5,158 bases of DNA from Acidobacteriota bacterium (lineage in GTDB: Bacteria > Acidobacteriota > Holophagae > Thermotomaculales > Thermotomaculaceae). The stretch spans positions 1 through 5,158 of the forward strand of contig WFPG01000169.1 of NCBI GenBank assembly GCA_015487755.1, given 5' to 3'. Below are positions 1 to 5,158 of the stretch, piece after piece (positions within the stretch are counted from its first letter, which is position 1; every line of letters starts with the position of its first letter). The translations under genes were made by a program, and so were the position numbers. The notes under the pieces were generated by a model. It was not told the origin of the DNA. It saw only the letters and a program-made list of their open reading frames with translations, and did no database searches.

Positions 1-400
1 GTTTTCTTTTTAAAGTGTGGCTAAACCTTATTGAATAGCCGAACCCGGAATTCATACTGTCAATTATTTCAGGCCTATTTTTGTGATTCTCCATCTTTGC
101 AGGGTCATAATCGGAATCGGCAACAACCTTTCCGTCGGGAAGTATAACCGTTATTCTCAAACCTGTCTTTTTTCCTAAAAGTTTAACTTCCCTGTCAAGC
201 TCATTAAAATTATTTGCCTTCAAAAACTCAACCGCATCTTTTGAATAAAGCGAAATATCGTTTCTCAAATCATTGACAAGGATTTTAATATAAATATTTT
301 TAAAAACAGCGTAGCTTACAAAGATTGAAAGAACTGAAAGGGAAAAAAGCAGCCCGCCCACAAAAACAACAAGTTTTTTAAACAGTTTACTATCCTTCAA
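1..400 (-). CDS. PhoR-like sensor histidine kinase, N-terminal part (cut by left window edge)
   Basis: This is the first 133 residues of a membrane sensor kinase; the catalytic part lies outside the window. Residues 1-9 are basic and cytoplasmic. About 10-33 (VVFVGGLLFSLSVLSIF region) form a transmembrane helix. From about 35 an extracytoplasmic sensor domain begins. It carries a motif typical of PhoR/WalK-type extracellular PAS-like domains: LPDGKVVADSD at 87-97, then a DP..MENH..RPEI block at 99-111, then a Gly-rich turn and IRFSHTL at 124-130. No HisKA or ATPase domain is visible, so the kinase assignment rests on this motif and on the regulator just upstream. The start is TTG at 400, overlapping the regulator stop by 11 bases. 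A TAG four codons upstream in this frame closes the alternatives, and the next internal GTG (codon 14) would cut into the membrane helix. It is probably co-translated with the regulator as a cognate pair. The stimulus is unknown. Confidence 0.85.
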   Translation of the reverse strand, partial: MKDSKLFKKLVVFVGGLLFSLSVLSIFVSYAVFKNIYIKILVNDLRNDISLYSKDAVEFLKANNFNELDREVKLLGKKTGLRITVILPDGKVVADSDYDPAKMENHKNRPEIIDSMNSGFGYSIRFSHTLKRK

Positions 401-1058
401 ACTTATATCCTACCCCCCTGACATTGACAATCCTTTTACCTAAATCTCCCAATTTATCCCTTAAATGCTTCAAATGAACATCAACAGTTCTTTCACTAAC
501 ATATTTTTCTTCCCACGCTTTGTCTAAAATTCTGCTTCTTGAAAAAACCTTGTTGGGATTTTTTAAAAAAAGGGTTAAAAGGTTGTACTCAGTTAATGTT
601 AAATCTATCTTTTTTCCTTTCAAAAAAACATCGTGAGTTTCAAGGTTGATAACAATTTCGTCTTTATATGTTAAGATATTTCCCTCTTTTAAAACCCTCT
701 TTAAAACAGTTTTAACCCTTGCTGCCAATTCCCTCACAGAAAAAGGCTTTGTTACATAATCGTCCGCCCCTGATTCAAGCCCGTAAACCCTGTCATACTC
801 TTCCCCCCTGGCGGTAAGCATAATAACGGGTATCTCCCTATACTCCTCACTTTCCCTTAAAATTTTCAAAATTTGAAAACCGTCAAGGCCGGGAAGCATA
901 ACATCAAGAATAATCAAATCGGGAACATCTTCCTTTAACTGCTCAAAAAGGGAATTCCCCTCTTCAAAACACTTTACACAAAATCCTTCTTTTTCCAGGT
1001 GAACTTTAATTAAAGTTAAAATTCCCTCTTCGTCATCAACAACAAAAATCTTTCTCAT
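390..1058 (-). CDS. OmpR/PhoB-family response regulator
   Basis: A 222-residue DNA-binding response regulator of normal family length. The receiver domain (about 1-120) has the acidic pair Asp8-Asp9, the phospho-acceptor Asp52 (LIILDVMLPGLDG), Thr82 in LTARG and Lys104 in VTKPF, so all phosphorylation residues are present. The winged-helix output domain (about 128-219) shows LTLTEYNLLTLFLKNPNKVFSR, a recognition helix around ERTVDVHLKHLRDKL (189-203) and the terminal wing IVNVRGVGYKF. The start is ATG at 1058, giving MRKIFVVDDEE, where the family begins. The open frame continues upstream to a TTG at 1109, but those codons fall in a transcription terminator and promoter and encode no family sequence. 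No Shine-Dalgarno sequence precedes the ATG; see the promoter entry. The sensor kinase follows with an 11-base overlap. Similarity to PhoB/PhoP is family-level only. Phosphate control is not shown, and the regulated genes are unknown. Confidence 0.96.
   Translation of the reverse strand: MRKIFVVDDEEGILTLIKVHLEKEGFCVKCFEEGNSLFEQLKEDVPDLIILDVMLPGLDGFQILKILRESEEYREIPVIMLTARGEEYDRVYGLESGADDYVTKPFSVRELAARVKTVLKRVLKEGNILTYKDEIVINLETHDVFLKGKKIDLTLTEYNLLTLFLKNPNKVFSRSRILDKAWEEKYVSERTVDVHLKHLRDKLGDLGKRIVNVRGVGYKFEG
408..418 (-). promoter_or_regulatory. Ribosome binding site for the TTG-started sensor kinase
   Basis: On the minus strand a run of six G (413-418) is followed by TAGGA (412-408). The AGGA core ends seven bases before the TTG at 400. 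The site lies inside the last codons of the response regulator, as expected for translational coupling. It supports the non-ATG start because no ATG or GTG is available between the in-frame TAG and the membrane helix. Confidence 0.55.
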
Positions 1059-1065
1059 ATAAAAA

Positions 1066-1096
1066 ACTATAGCAAAAATTTTAAAATTAAAAACAA
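1066..1096 (-). promoter_or_regulatory. Extended -10 promoter for the regulator/kinase pair, predicted near-leaderless mRNA
   Basis: Minus-strand TGCTATAGT (1074-1066) is an extended -10 element: a TG dinucleotide, one base, then TATAGT with one mismatch to TATAAT. A weak -35 candidate TTGTTT lies at 1096-1091, with a long 19-base spacer, which an extended -10 can tolerate. The -10 ends only seven bases before the ATG (1058). A normal start site would therefore fall at about 1058-1060, and the mRNA would begin at or next to the start codon. The absence of any purine-rich Shine-Dalgarno sequence in 1059-1090 agrees with this. The region is T-rich, so a chance match is possible. Confidence 0.5.
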
Positions 1097-1118
1097 AAAA
1101 AGGGGGCAAAAGCCCCCT
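1095..1118 (-). terminator. Intrinsic terminator of the nuo-like operon
   Basis: On the minus strand AGGGGGC (1118-1112), a TTTT loop (1111-1108) and GCCCCCT (1107-1101) form a perfect seven-pair GC-rich hairpin. It is followed by an unbroken T tract (1101-1095), then G and five more T. It begins 20 bases after the flavoprotein stop codon. On the plus strand the hairpin is not followed by a T tract, so it acts only on the minus-strand operon. It separates the redox operon from the regulator/kinase unit, whose promoter starts in its T tract. Confidence 0.93.
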
Positions 1119-1138
1119 GAAGTTTATAAATCAGGTTT

Positions 1139-2956
1139 TTATTTTTTGCTTAAATACTCGTCAATGCCTTTGACAGCCTTTAAGCCGTCAGCAATAGCGG
1201 AGATTGCGTCGGCAGTCCAGTTTACTGCGTCGCCGCCTGCAAATATTCCTTCAACCTTTGTCATGCCGCGCTCGTTAACAGGGATTTTGCCCCATTGTAA
1301 ATCAAGTTTTTCAACAATCTCGTCAGGAAGGAATGAGTAGTCTGCCTTCTGGCCGATAGCGGCGATAACATTGTCGCATTCCCATACTTCGTAAGCACCT
1401 TCAATAGGAACAGGCCTCGGCCTTCCGCCTTTCGGGTCAGGCTGCATTTCAGCCCTTTGAATCTTAATCGCCTTAACCTTTCCGTTTTCGTCTCCGATAA
1501 TTTCAACAGGGATTGTCTGAGTTCTGAATACAACACCTTCCTCTTTCGCTTCGTGGATTTCTTCGTGGTCTGCAGGCATGTCAACTTCCCTTCTTCTGTA
1601 AGAGAGGGTCACATCAACGCCGAACCTTCTCAATACCCTTACACAGTCCATAGCAACATTTCCGCCGCCTATGACAACCGCTTTCTGCCCTACATTTATC
1701 TTTTCTCCGAAGTTAACTGCCCTGAGAAGCGGCAATGCCTGAATTGAGCCTTCAAGGTCTTCTCCTTCAACCCCTAACTTCATCGGCTGGGTTAAGCCTA
1801 TGCCAAGGTAAACGGCATCAAATTCTTCTTTCAATTTCTCAAAAGAAACCTCGTTGGAAGATTTCGGCTCGCCTTTAACAACTTTTGTGTTCTCCCTTAT
1901 CTCAACACCGACGGATTTAATGTGATTTAACTGCTTGTCAAGAGAAGGTATCGGGAACCTGTACTTTGGAATTCCAGCCATTGTCATACCGCCTGCTTTA
2001 GGCATTTCCTCAAATATAACTGTCTCATACCCTTTAAGCCTTAAATAGTAAGCAACGGTTAGGCCGGAAGGCCCGCCGCCCACTATTGCAACCTTTTTGC
2101 CGTTTAAAGGCTGAGGCTCCAAGTTAAGCACTTCTTCGTAACTTTCAAACTGCTCGCATGCAAACCTCTTCAACCATCTTATTGCAATAGCGTTATCCTG
2201 TCCCGCCCTGTGAGTCATAATACAGTTAAATTCACACCTTCTTGTGCAGACTTTTCCGCACATTTCAGGAAGAGGGTTGTTATCGTAAATTATTCTTACT
2301 GATTCGTCAAACTGCCCGTCTCTAATCGCCTTTATGTAGTCAGGTATGTGCATTCTGTCAGGGCAGGCGGATATACATACACCGCATCCCGTGCACCTTT
2401 CAGCCTCTCTCTTTGCCTCTTCAACGGTGTAGCCGTAAACAGCCTCTGCAAAGGTTTTAACCCTTTCTTCAGGTGGCATAATCTTCATGGGCACCCTTTC
2501 AAGGTCAAGGAGAGAGTCAAGTTCAGTTTCACATGTCCAGCCGACTTTTTCCTCATACTCTTTTCTCTCCAATCCGGGGATATAGAGGAAAGAGTTAGGG
2601 TCTTCGTCAACATAAACATACTCTGTTGAGAGTTTCAAAGAACCTGTGGGACAAACATCAACGCACAATGCACACCAGCAGCATCTTCCGTAATCAACTT
2701 TAGGCCTTAAACCTGAATCTCCCTTTTTAGGCTCAATACCCTCAACCTTTACCATGTCAATTGTTTCGTTCATGCAGATTTTTGCACAGTTTCCGCAGCC
2801 GACGCACTTTTCAAGGTCGTTTATGTGAAATCCCCTGTATCTTTTTGCAGTTTTCTTTTTTTCATACGGATACCTTACCGTATGAGGGTGTTTTCCAAGG
2901 TATTTCAACGCTGTAAAAGGTGAAACAATGCCTTTTAAATCAATTCCCCATCCCAT
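1139..2956 (-). CDS. NuoI-GltD/NfnB fusion: four-cluster iron-sulfur FAD NAD(P)H oxidoreductase
   Basis: A 605-residue soluble protein with three modules. Residues 1-130 resemble a nearly complete NuoI: an N-terminal helix, the HTVRYPYE and RYRGFH motifs, and two [4Fe-4S] motifs at Cys51/54/57/61 and Cys92/95/98/102. The usual Pro after the first motif is Met62. Residues 165-270 are a DPYD_II-type domain with Cys188/191/194/198 and the CGKVCTRRCEFNC pattern (Cys233/237/241/245), predicting two more clusters. Residues 287-603 form a GltD-type flavoprotein: FAD dinucleotide fold VAIVGGGPSGL (289-299), nucleotide fold VVIGGGNVAMD (427-437), the Arg-rich YRRRE (453-457) common in NADPH-using relatives, and the FAD motif GIFAGGDAV (570-578). 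The family moves electrons between NAD(P)H and FeS clusters through FAD. Fused to NuoI, it probably serves as the electron-entry or exit module of the complex encoded upstream. The ATG at 2956 is chosen for its ideal ribosome binding site; an upstream TTG at 2977 lies inside nuoD. This is the last gene before the terminator. NADPH rather than NADH preference is inferred. Confidence 0.93.
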   Translation of the reverse strand: MGWGIDLKGIVSPFTALKYLGKHPHTVRYPYEKKKTAKRYRGFHINDLEKCVGCGNCAKICMNETIDMVKVEGIEPKKGDSGLRPKVDYGRCCWCALCVDVCPTGSLKLSTEYVYVDEDPNSFLYIPGLERKEYEEKVGWTCETELDSLLDLERVPMKIMPPEERVKTFAEAVYGYTVEEAKREAERCTGCGVCISACPDRMHIPDYIKAIRDGQFDESVRIIYDNNPLPEMCGKVCTRRCEFNCIMTHRAGQDNAIAIRWLKRFACEQFESYEEVLNLEPQPLNGKKVAIVGGGPSGLTVAYYLRLKGYETVIFEEMPKAGGMTMAGIPKYRFPIPSLDKQLNHIKSVGVEIRENTKVVKGEPKSSNEVSFEKLKEEFDAVYLGIGLTQPMKLGVEGEDLEGSIQALPLLRAVNFGEKINVGQKAVVIGGGNVAMDCVRVLRRFGVDVTLSYRRREVDMPADHEEIHEAKEEGVVFRTQTIPVEIIGDENGKVKAIKIQRAEMQPDPKGGRPRPVPIEGAYEVWECDNVIAAIGQKADYSFLPDEIVEKLDLQWGKIPVNERGMTKVEGIFAGGDAVNWTADAISAIADGLKAVKGIDEYLSKK

Positions 2957-2962
2957 AGTGCA

Positions 2963-2968
2963 CCCCTT
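2963..2968 (-). promoter_or_regulatory. Ribosome binding site deciding the fusion flavoprotein start
   Basis: Minus-strand AAGGGG (2968-2963) overlaps the nuoD stop TAA and sits six bases before the ATG at 2956. This spacing selects the protein beginning MGWGIDLKG, which matches a NuoI N-terminus, over a TTG at 2977 that would add seven residues and has no such site. Confidence 0.8.
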
Positions 2969-4067
2969 ATCTTTCAATCTCAGGCGGGCATGTGCCCAGA
3001 GAGTTCATAATCATTGCAACATCAGCAAGTTGTGCCCCTTCAAGCATATCTTCCAACAAACTTACCCCGTGAACATAAGCGGGACCCCTTACATTCATCC
3101 TTCTGATGTATTCGCTTCCGTCCGTAACCATGTAGTAGCCGAATTCTCCCCTTGCAGATTCAGTCTTCACATAGGTTTCCCCTGCTTTCAACTTCCAGTT
3201 CATCGGGTAAGGTATCTTTGTTCTGTAAGGGCCGTCGGGAATGTACTTTATAATCTGCCTGATAATCTTTATTGATTGCTCCATTTCTCTTCTTCTAACA
3301 AGTGCCCTTGCGTAAACATCGCCGCCTGTTTCGGTGATTACATCAAAATCAAGTTTGTCGTAAACCTCGTAAGGCGCATCCCTTCTAACATCGGAAGCAA
3401 TTCCGCAGGCTCTTAAAGGAGGCCCTACAACTCCCCTTTCAATTGCGGTTTCAGGGTCAATTACAGCCGTGCCGATAGCCCTTTTCTTGAAAACAGCGTT
3501 GTCAAAAAACAGCCTATCAAATTCAGGGAGTTTTGATTCAATAAAATCCATAACTTCAGATACCTTATCAAGAAAGCCTGTGGGCAAATCCCTTCTAACA
3601 CCGCCGGGTATTATGTACATGTGGTAAACCCTTCCGCCTGTCAACTCTTCAAACAAATCAAGGATGTAATCCCTGTAACCGACAGCCCATTGAGGCACTG
3701 TGTATAAACCTGTTGAGCCTGCCTGCCCGCCCATCCAGAGGTGGTATGCCGCAAGCCTTGAAAGTTCAAGCACCAGAACCCTTATCCATTTTGCCCTTTC
3801 GGGAACCTCAAGCCCTGTTAACTCTTCAATTGCCCTTGCAAAGTTTTCTTCATTTGGGTCAGGCTCCGGCACACATATTCTGCACACAATTGTGAAAGCC
3901 TGCATTGCCGTTCTTCTTTCAATAAGTTTTTCAAAAGCCCTGTGAAGGTAACCTACATGGGTTTTAGCCTTAACTATAGTTTCACCTATTAAGTCAAGTT
4001 CAACACTCATGTTCCCGGTAATACCTGGGTGTTGAGGCCCGTGAAATATCTTTACCACCTTGCTCAT
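2967..4067 (-). CDS. nuoD: NuoD-like (49 kDa/hydrogenase large-subunit family) protein, Ehr/Mbx-like
   Basis: A 366-residue catalytic-subunit homologue of complex I and group 4 [NiFe] hydrogenases. Family signatures include HGPQHP (9-14), HVGYLHRAFEKL (37-48), GGVRRDLP (155-162), PYEVYDKLDFDV (232-243) and SARGEFGYYMVTDGS (304-318). By alignment with Thermus Nqo4 recalled from memory, the quinone-site His38, Tyr87 and Asp139 correspond to Thr17, Val66 and Ser118, so all three are lost. Hydrogenase nickel-iron ligands would fall at CVPE (Cys65...Glu68) and TCPPE (Cys360...Glu363). Only the first Cys of each pair is kept, and Glu replaces the second. Cys62 adds a displaced CxxC with Cys65. The segment corresponding to complex I MEALIHHFK (before GE.Y) is missing, as in group 4 hydrogenases, which accounts for the shorter length. 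It is neither a typical quinone reductase nor a typical hydrogenase; the substrate is unknown. It should contact the NuoB-like subunit. The start at 4067 overlaps the nuoC stop as ATGA, with a good ribosome binding site. Confidence 0.92.
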   Translation of the reverse strand: MSKVVKIFHGPQHPGITGNMSVELDLIGETIVKAKTHVGYLHRAFEKLIERRTAMQAFTIVCRICVPEPDPNEENFARAIEELTGLEVPERAKWIRVLVLELSRLAAYHLWMGGQAGSTGLYTVPQWAVGYRDYILDLFEELTGGRVYHMYIIPGGVRRDLPTGFLDKVSEVMDFIESKLPEFDRLFFDNAVFKKRAIGTAVIDPETAIERGVVGPPLRACGIASDVRRDAPYEVYDKLDFDVITETGGDVYARALVRRREMEQSIKIIRQIIKYIPDGPYRTKIPYPMNWKLKAGETYVKTESARGEFGYYMVTDGSEYIRRMNVRGPAYVHGVSLLEDMLEGAQLADVAMIMNSLGTCPPEIER

Positions 4068-4606
4068 TTCTTTCTCCATTCGTCAAAGACTTCGCCTATG
4101 TAATCTCTGGGTTTATAACTTTCTTCCCTGCCTTCACGCCATTCATAGTGTTCGTTTACATAGTGAAGGGTGTCAAAATCCCTTCTCATAGGAGGCATTC
4201 CCTTCCAGTCTTCAAGGATAAAAGGCTCAAGCCTTGGGTGTCCGACAAAGTTTATTCCGTACATCTCCCAGATTTCCCTCTCATAGGTGCATACCTGCCT
4301 CCACATATGGTGCAGGGATTGGAATTCAGCCTTTTCCCTGTCTATAAGGGTTTTTACAAATACGGTAACCTTTTTTTCAGGGTTCCATACTATGTAAACC
4401 AGTTCAAATTTGTTATCCTCAAGCCAATCAACACAGGAAAGCATTACAAAGTGCCTAAATCCTTCAGTATCCCTTAAATAAGCAAGCGCTCCCCTGACAT
4501 TTCCATTTGATAGCGTTATTGAAAGGGTATCTTCTTTGGGAAAATAACTTTTTTCAGGGGAGAACATATTTTCAAGTTTTTCTTTTAACTCAGCAAGGTA
4601 ACTCAT
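4064..4606 (-). CDS. nuoC: NuoC-like (30 kDa) subunit
   Basis: A 180-residue homologue of complex I subunit C and its group 4 hydrogenase equivalents (EchD type). It carries no cofactor and forms part of the peripheral-arm core with NuoB and NuoD. The family signature is clear: YEREIWEMYGINFVGHPRL (108-126), followed by FILEDWKGMPPMRRDF (129-144). The N-terminal half fits the family's alpha/beta domain, for example HFVMLSCVDWLEDNKFELVY (52-71). It is separate from NuoD, unlike the fused NuoCD of Escherichia coli. Length is near the size of short NuoC proteins, and the end is rich in charged residues (EHYEWREGREESYKPRDY). The ATG at 4606 overlaps the nuoB stop as ATGA and has a G-rich ribosome binding site, so translation is probably coupled to nuoB. 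Nothing is missing. Confidence 0.95.
   Translation of the reverse strand: MSYLAELKEKLENMFSPEKSYFPKEDTLSITLSNGNVRGALAYLRDTEGFRHFVMLSCVDWLEDNKFELVYIVWNPEKKVTVFVKTLIDREKAEFQSLHHMWRQVCTYEREIWEMYGINFVGHPRLEPFILEDWKGMPPMRRDFDTLHYVNEHYEWREGREESYKPRDYIGEVFDEWRKK
4074..4077 (-). promoter_or_regulatory. Ribosome binding site deciding the nuoD-like start
   Basis: Minus-strand GGAG (4077-4074) lies six bases before the ATG at 4067. An earlier in-frame ATG at 4079 overlaps this site and has no purine-rich element at a suitable distance. The 4067 start gives MSKVVKIFHGPQHP and an ATGA overlap with nuoC, matching the nuoB/nuoC junction. Confidence 0.75.
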
Positions 4607-5158
4607 ATTCCCCCCTCAAAGTTCCATGTGTAATCGGGAAGAAAATCGTCTCCCAGAACTTCTCTCTGGTTTTTCTTGTACCATTCAATATTTTCCTTAT
4701 ACTTTTTAGCCCCTTCTGCTCTTCCCTCTTCGATTCTCTTCTGCAAGGCAATAATACCCTGAATTATTGCCTCAGGCCTCGGCATACAGCCTGCCACATA
4801 GACATCAACAGGGATGTAAAGGTCAAGTTTCTTTATTGTATTGTAAGAATCCCAGTACATTCCGCCGTTAATTGTGCAAGAGCCTAAAGCAAGCACATAT
4901 TTAGGGTCATACATCTGTTCGTAAGTCCTTATTACCCTTTTTAAAGTTTTTGTAGAAAGATAACCTGAAATAATCAACAAATCAGCCTGCCTCGGGGTTG
5001 CCGCACCTCTTAACCCGAATCTTTCGGCATCGTACCTTGAAGTCATTGTAGGCGGCAATTCAATTGCTCCGCAACCTGTTCCGTAGGCAAGCACCCATAT
5101 AGAGTGCTTTCTTGCCCAGTTGGCTATATATTCCCATACTCCGGGATTATCTGTACAC
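4603..5158 (-). CDS. nuoB: NuoB-like (PSST) iron-sulfur subunit, 5' end outside window
   Basis: The last 184 residues of a NuoB/hydrogenase small-subunit homologue. Reading frame continues to the right edge (first full codon at 5157), so the GTG at 5094 is only an internal valine. Residues below count from that first full codon. Family motifs are YIANWARKHSIW (10-21), YGTGCGAIEL (25-34), RYDAERFG and PRQADLLIISG (55-65), LGSCTINGGMYWDSY (91-105), and IPVDVYVAGCMPRPEA (115-130). In complex I this subunit binds cluster N2 and passes electrons to the NuoD site. Here three ligand cysteines remain (29, 94, 124). The position after Cys29 is Gly30, where complex I has a second adjacent Cys, and there is no hydrogenase-type CxxC. 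The cluster may therefore have an open or non-cysteine-ligated iron. The C-terminal 45 residues are highly charged. It is the first visible gene of the operon and overlaps nuoC as ATGA. Confidence 0.95.
   Translation of the reverse strand, partial: CTDNPGVWEYIANWARKHSIWVLAYGTGCGAIELPPTMTSRYDAERFGLRGAATPRQADLLIISGYLSTKTLKRVIRTYEQMYDPKYVLALGSCTINGGMYWDSYNTIKKLDLYIPVDVYVAGCMPRPEAIIQGIIALQKRIEEGRAEGAKKYKENIEWYKKNQREVLGDDFLPDYTWNFEGGI
4610..4617 (-). promoter_or_regulatory. Ribosome binding site for the nuoC-like gene
   Basis: Minus-strand GAGGGGGG (reading down to 4610) lies three bases before the ATG at 4606, inside the last codons of the nuoB-like gene. The GAGG core has workable spacing. The six-G run makes the exact pairing register ambiguous. 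Confidence 0.6.

Noticed and set aside
413..418. Six-G runs at 413-418 and 4610-4615 as possible phase-variable tracts
   Set aside because: Both coincide with ribosome binding sites for overlapping downstream genes, and six bases is short for slippage. The ribosome-binding explanation is sufficient.
1059..1100. AT-rich repeats upstream of the regulator as a Pho-box operator
   Set aside because: The stretch is simple T/A-rich sequence without spaced direct repeats clearly matching a known Pho box.
1059..1109. Upstream extension of the response regulator to a TTG at 1109
   Set aside because: The extra 17 codons come from the terminator and promoter, encode a Phe-rich string unlike the family, and the family start MRKIFVVDD begins at 1058.
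1116..1135. Small inverted repeat CCTGA...TCAGG overlapping the terminator stem, a possible antiterminator
   Set aside because: Only five pairs with a ten-base loop, far weaker than the seven-pair GC hairpin it would have to displace, and no leader or ligand-binding structure is visible.
2967..4067. A functional [NiFe] hydrogenase large subunit
   Set aside because: Only one Cys of each CxxC ligand pair is present, and no four-Cys site can be built from Cys62, Cys65 and Cys360 in the usual fold positions.
1146..4887. Several plus-strand open frames of 60-126 codons opposite the redox genes
   Set aside because: All lie antisense to well-supported family genes, show no recognisable domains and have unlikely compositions. 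They are shadows of the minus-strand coding frames.

Overview
The window is a compact, moderately AT-rich bacterial segment in which every supported gene lies on the minus strand, so transcription runs from position 5158 towards position 1. The two-component proteins and ferredoxin-rich redox proteins suggest an anaerobic bacterium, possibly a thermophile. The sequence alone does not fix the phylum.

Layout in order of transcription: (1) positions 5158-1139 carry the 3' part of an operon encoding the peripheral arm of a complex I/group 4 hydrogenase-type enzyme: a NuoB-like subunit (5' end outside the window), a NuoC-like subunit, a NuoD-like subunit, and a 605-residue iron-sulfur flavoprotein. 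The flavoprotein joins a NuoI-like two-cluster ferredoxin to a GltD/NfnB-type NAD(P)H oxidoreductase. B/C and C/D overlap by ATGA, and D is followed by the flavoprotein after 10 bases. (2) A strong intrinsic terminator at 1095-1118 ends this operon. (3) Directly behind it, an extended -10 promoter appears to start an OmpR/PhoB-type response regulator mRNA with almost no leader. (4) A PhoR-like sensor kinase gene overlaps the regulator's end, starts at a TTG, and runs off the left edge.

The redox operon is the interesting part. It is neither an ordinary complex I nor an ordinary [NiFe] hydrogenase. The NuoD homologue lacks the three residues of the quinone-headgroup site (His, Tyr and Asp become Thr17, Val66 and Ser118). 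It keeps only the first cysteine of each of the two hydrogenase CxxC pairs, reading CxxE at both ends (Cys65/Glu68 and Cys360/Glu363). The NuoB homologue has three of the four N2-cluster cysteines, with Gly in place of one member of the adjacent pair. NuoE, NuoF and NuoG are absent from the visible operon, and a GltD-type flavoprotein is fused directly to NuoI. The gene order B-C-D-I matches the end of Ech hydrogenase operons (EchC-D-E-F).

My working model is an energy-converting-hydrogenase-related (Ehr/Mbx/MBS-like) complex that exchanges electrons with NAD(P)H through its own fused flavoprotein. Electrons would pass through two [4Fe-4S] clusters of the GltD part, two of the NuoI part and one in NuoB, to an altered site between NuoB and NuoD whose substrate is unknown. 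Membrane subunits (NuoH and NuoL/M/N types) are not in the window and should lie to the right of it or elsewhere.
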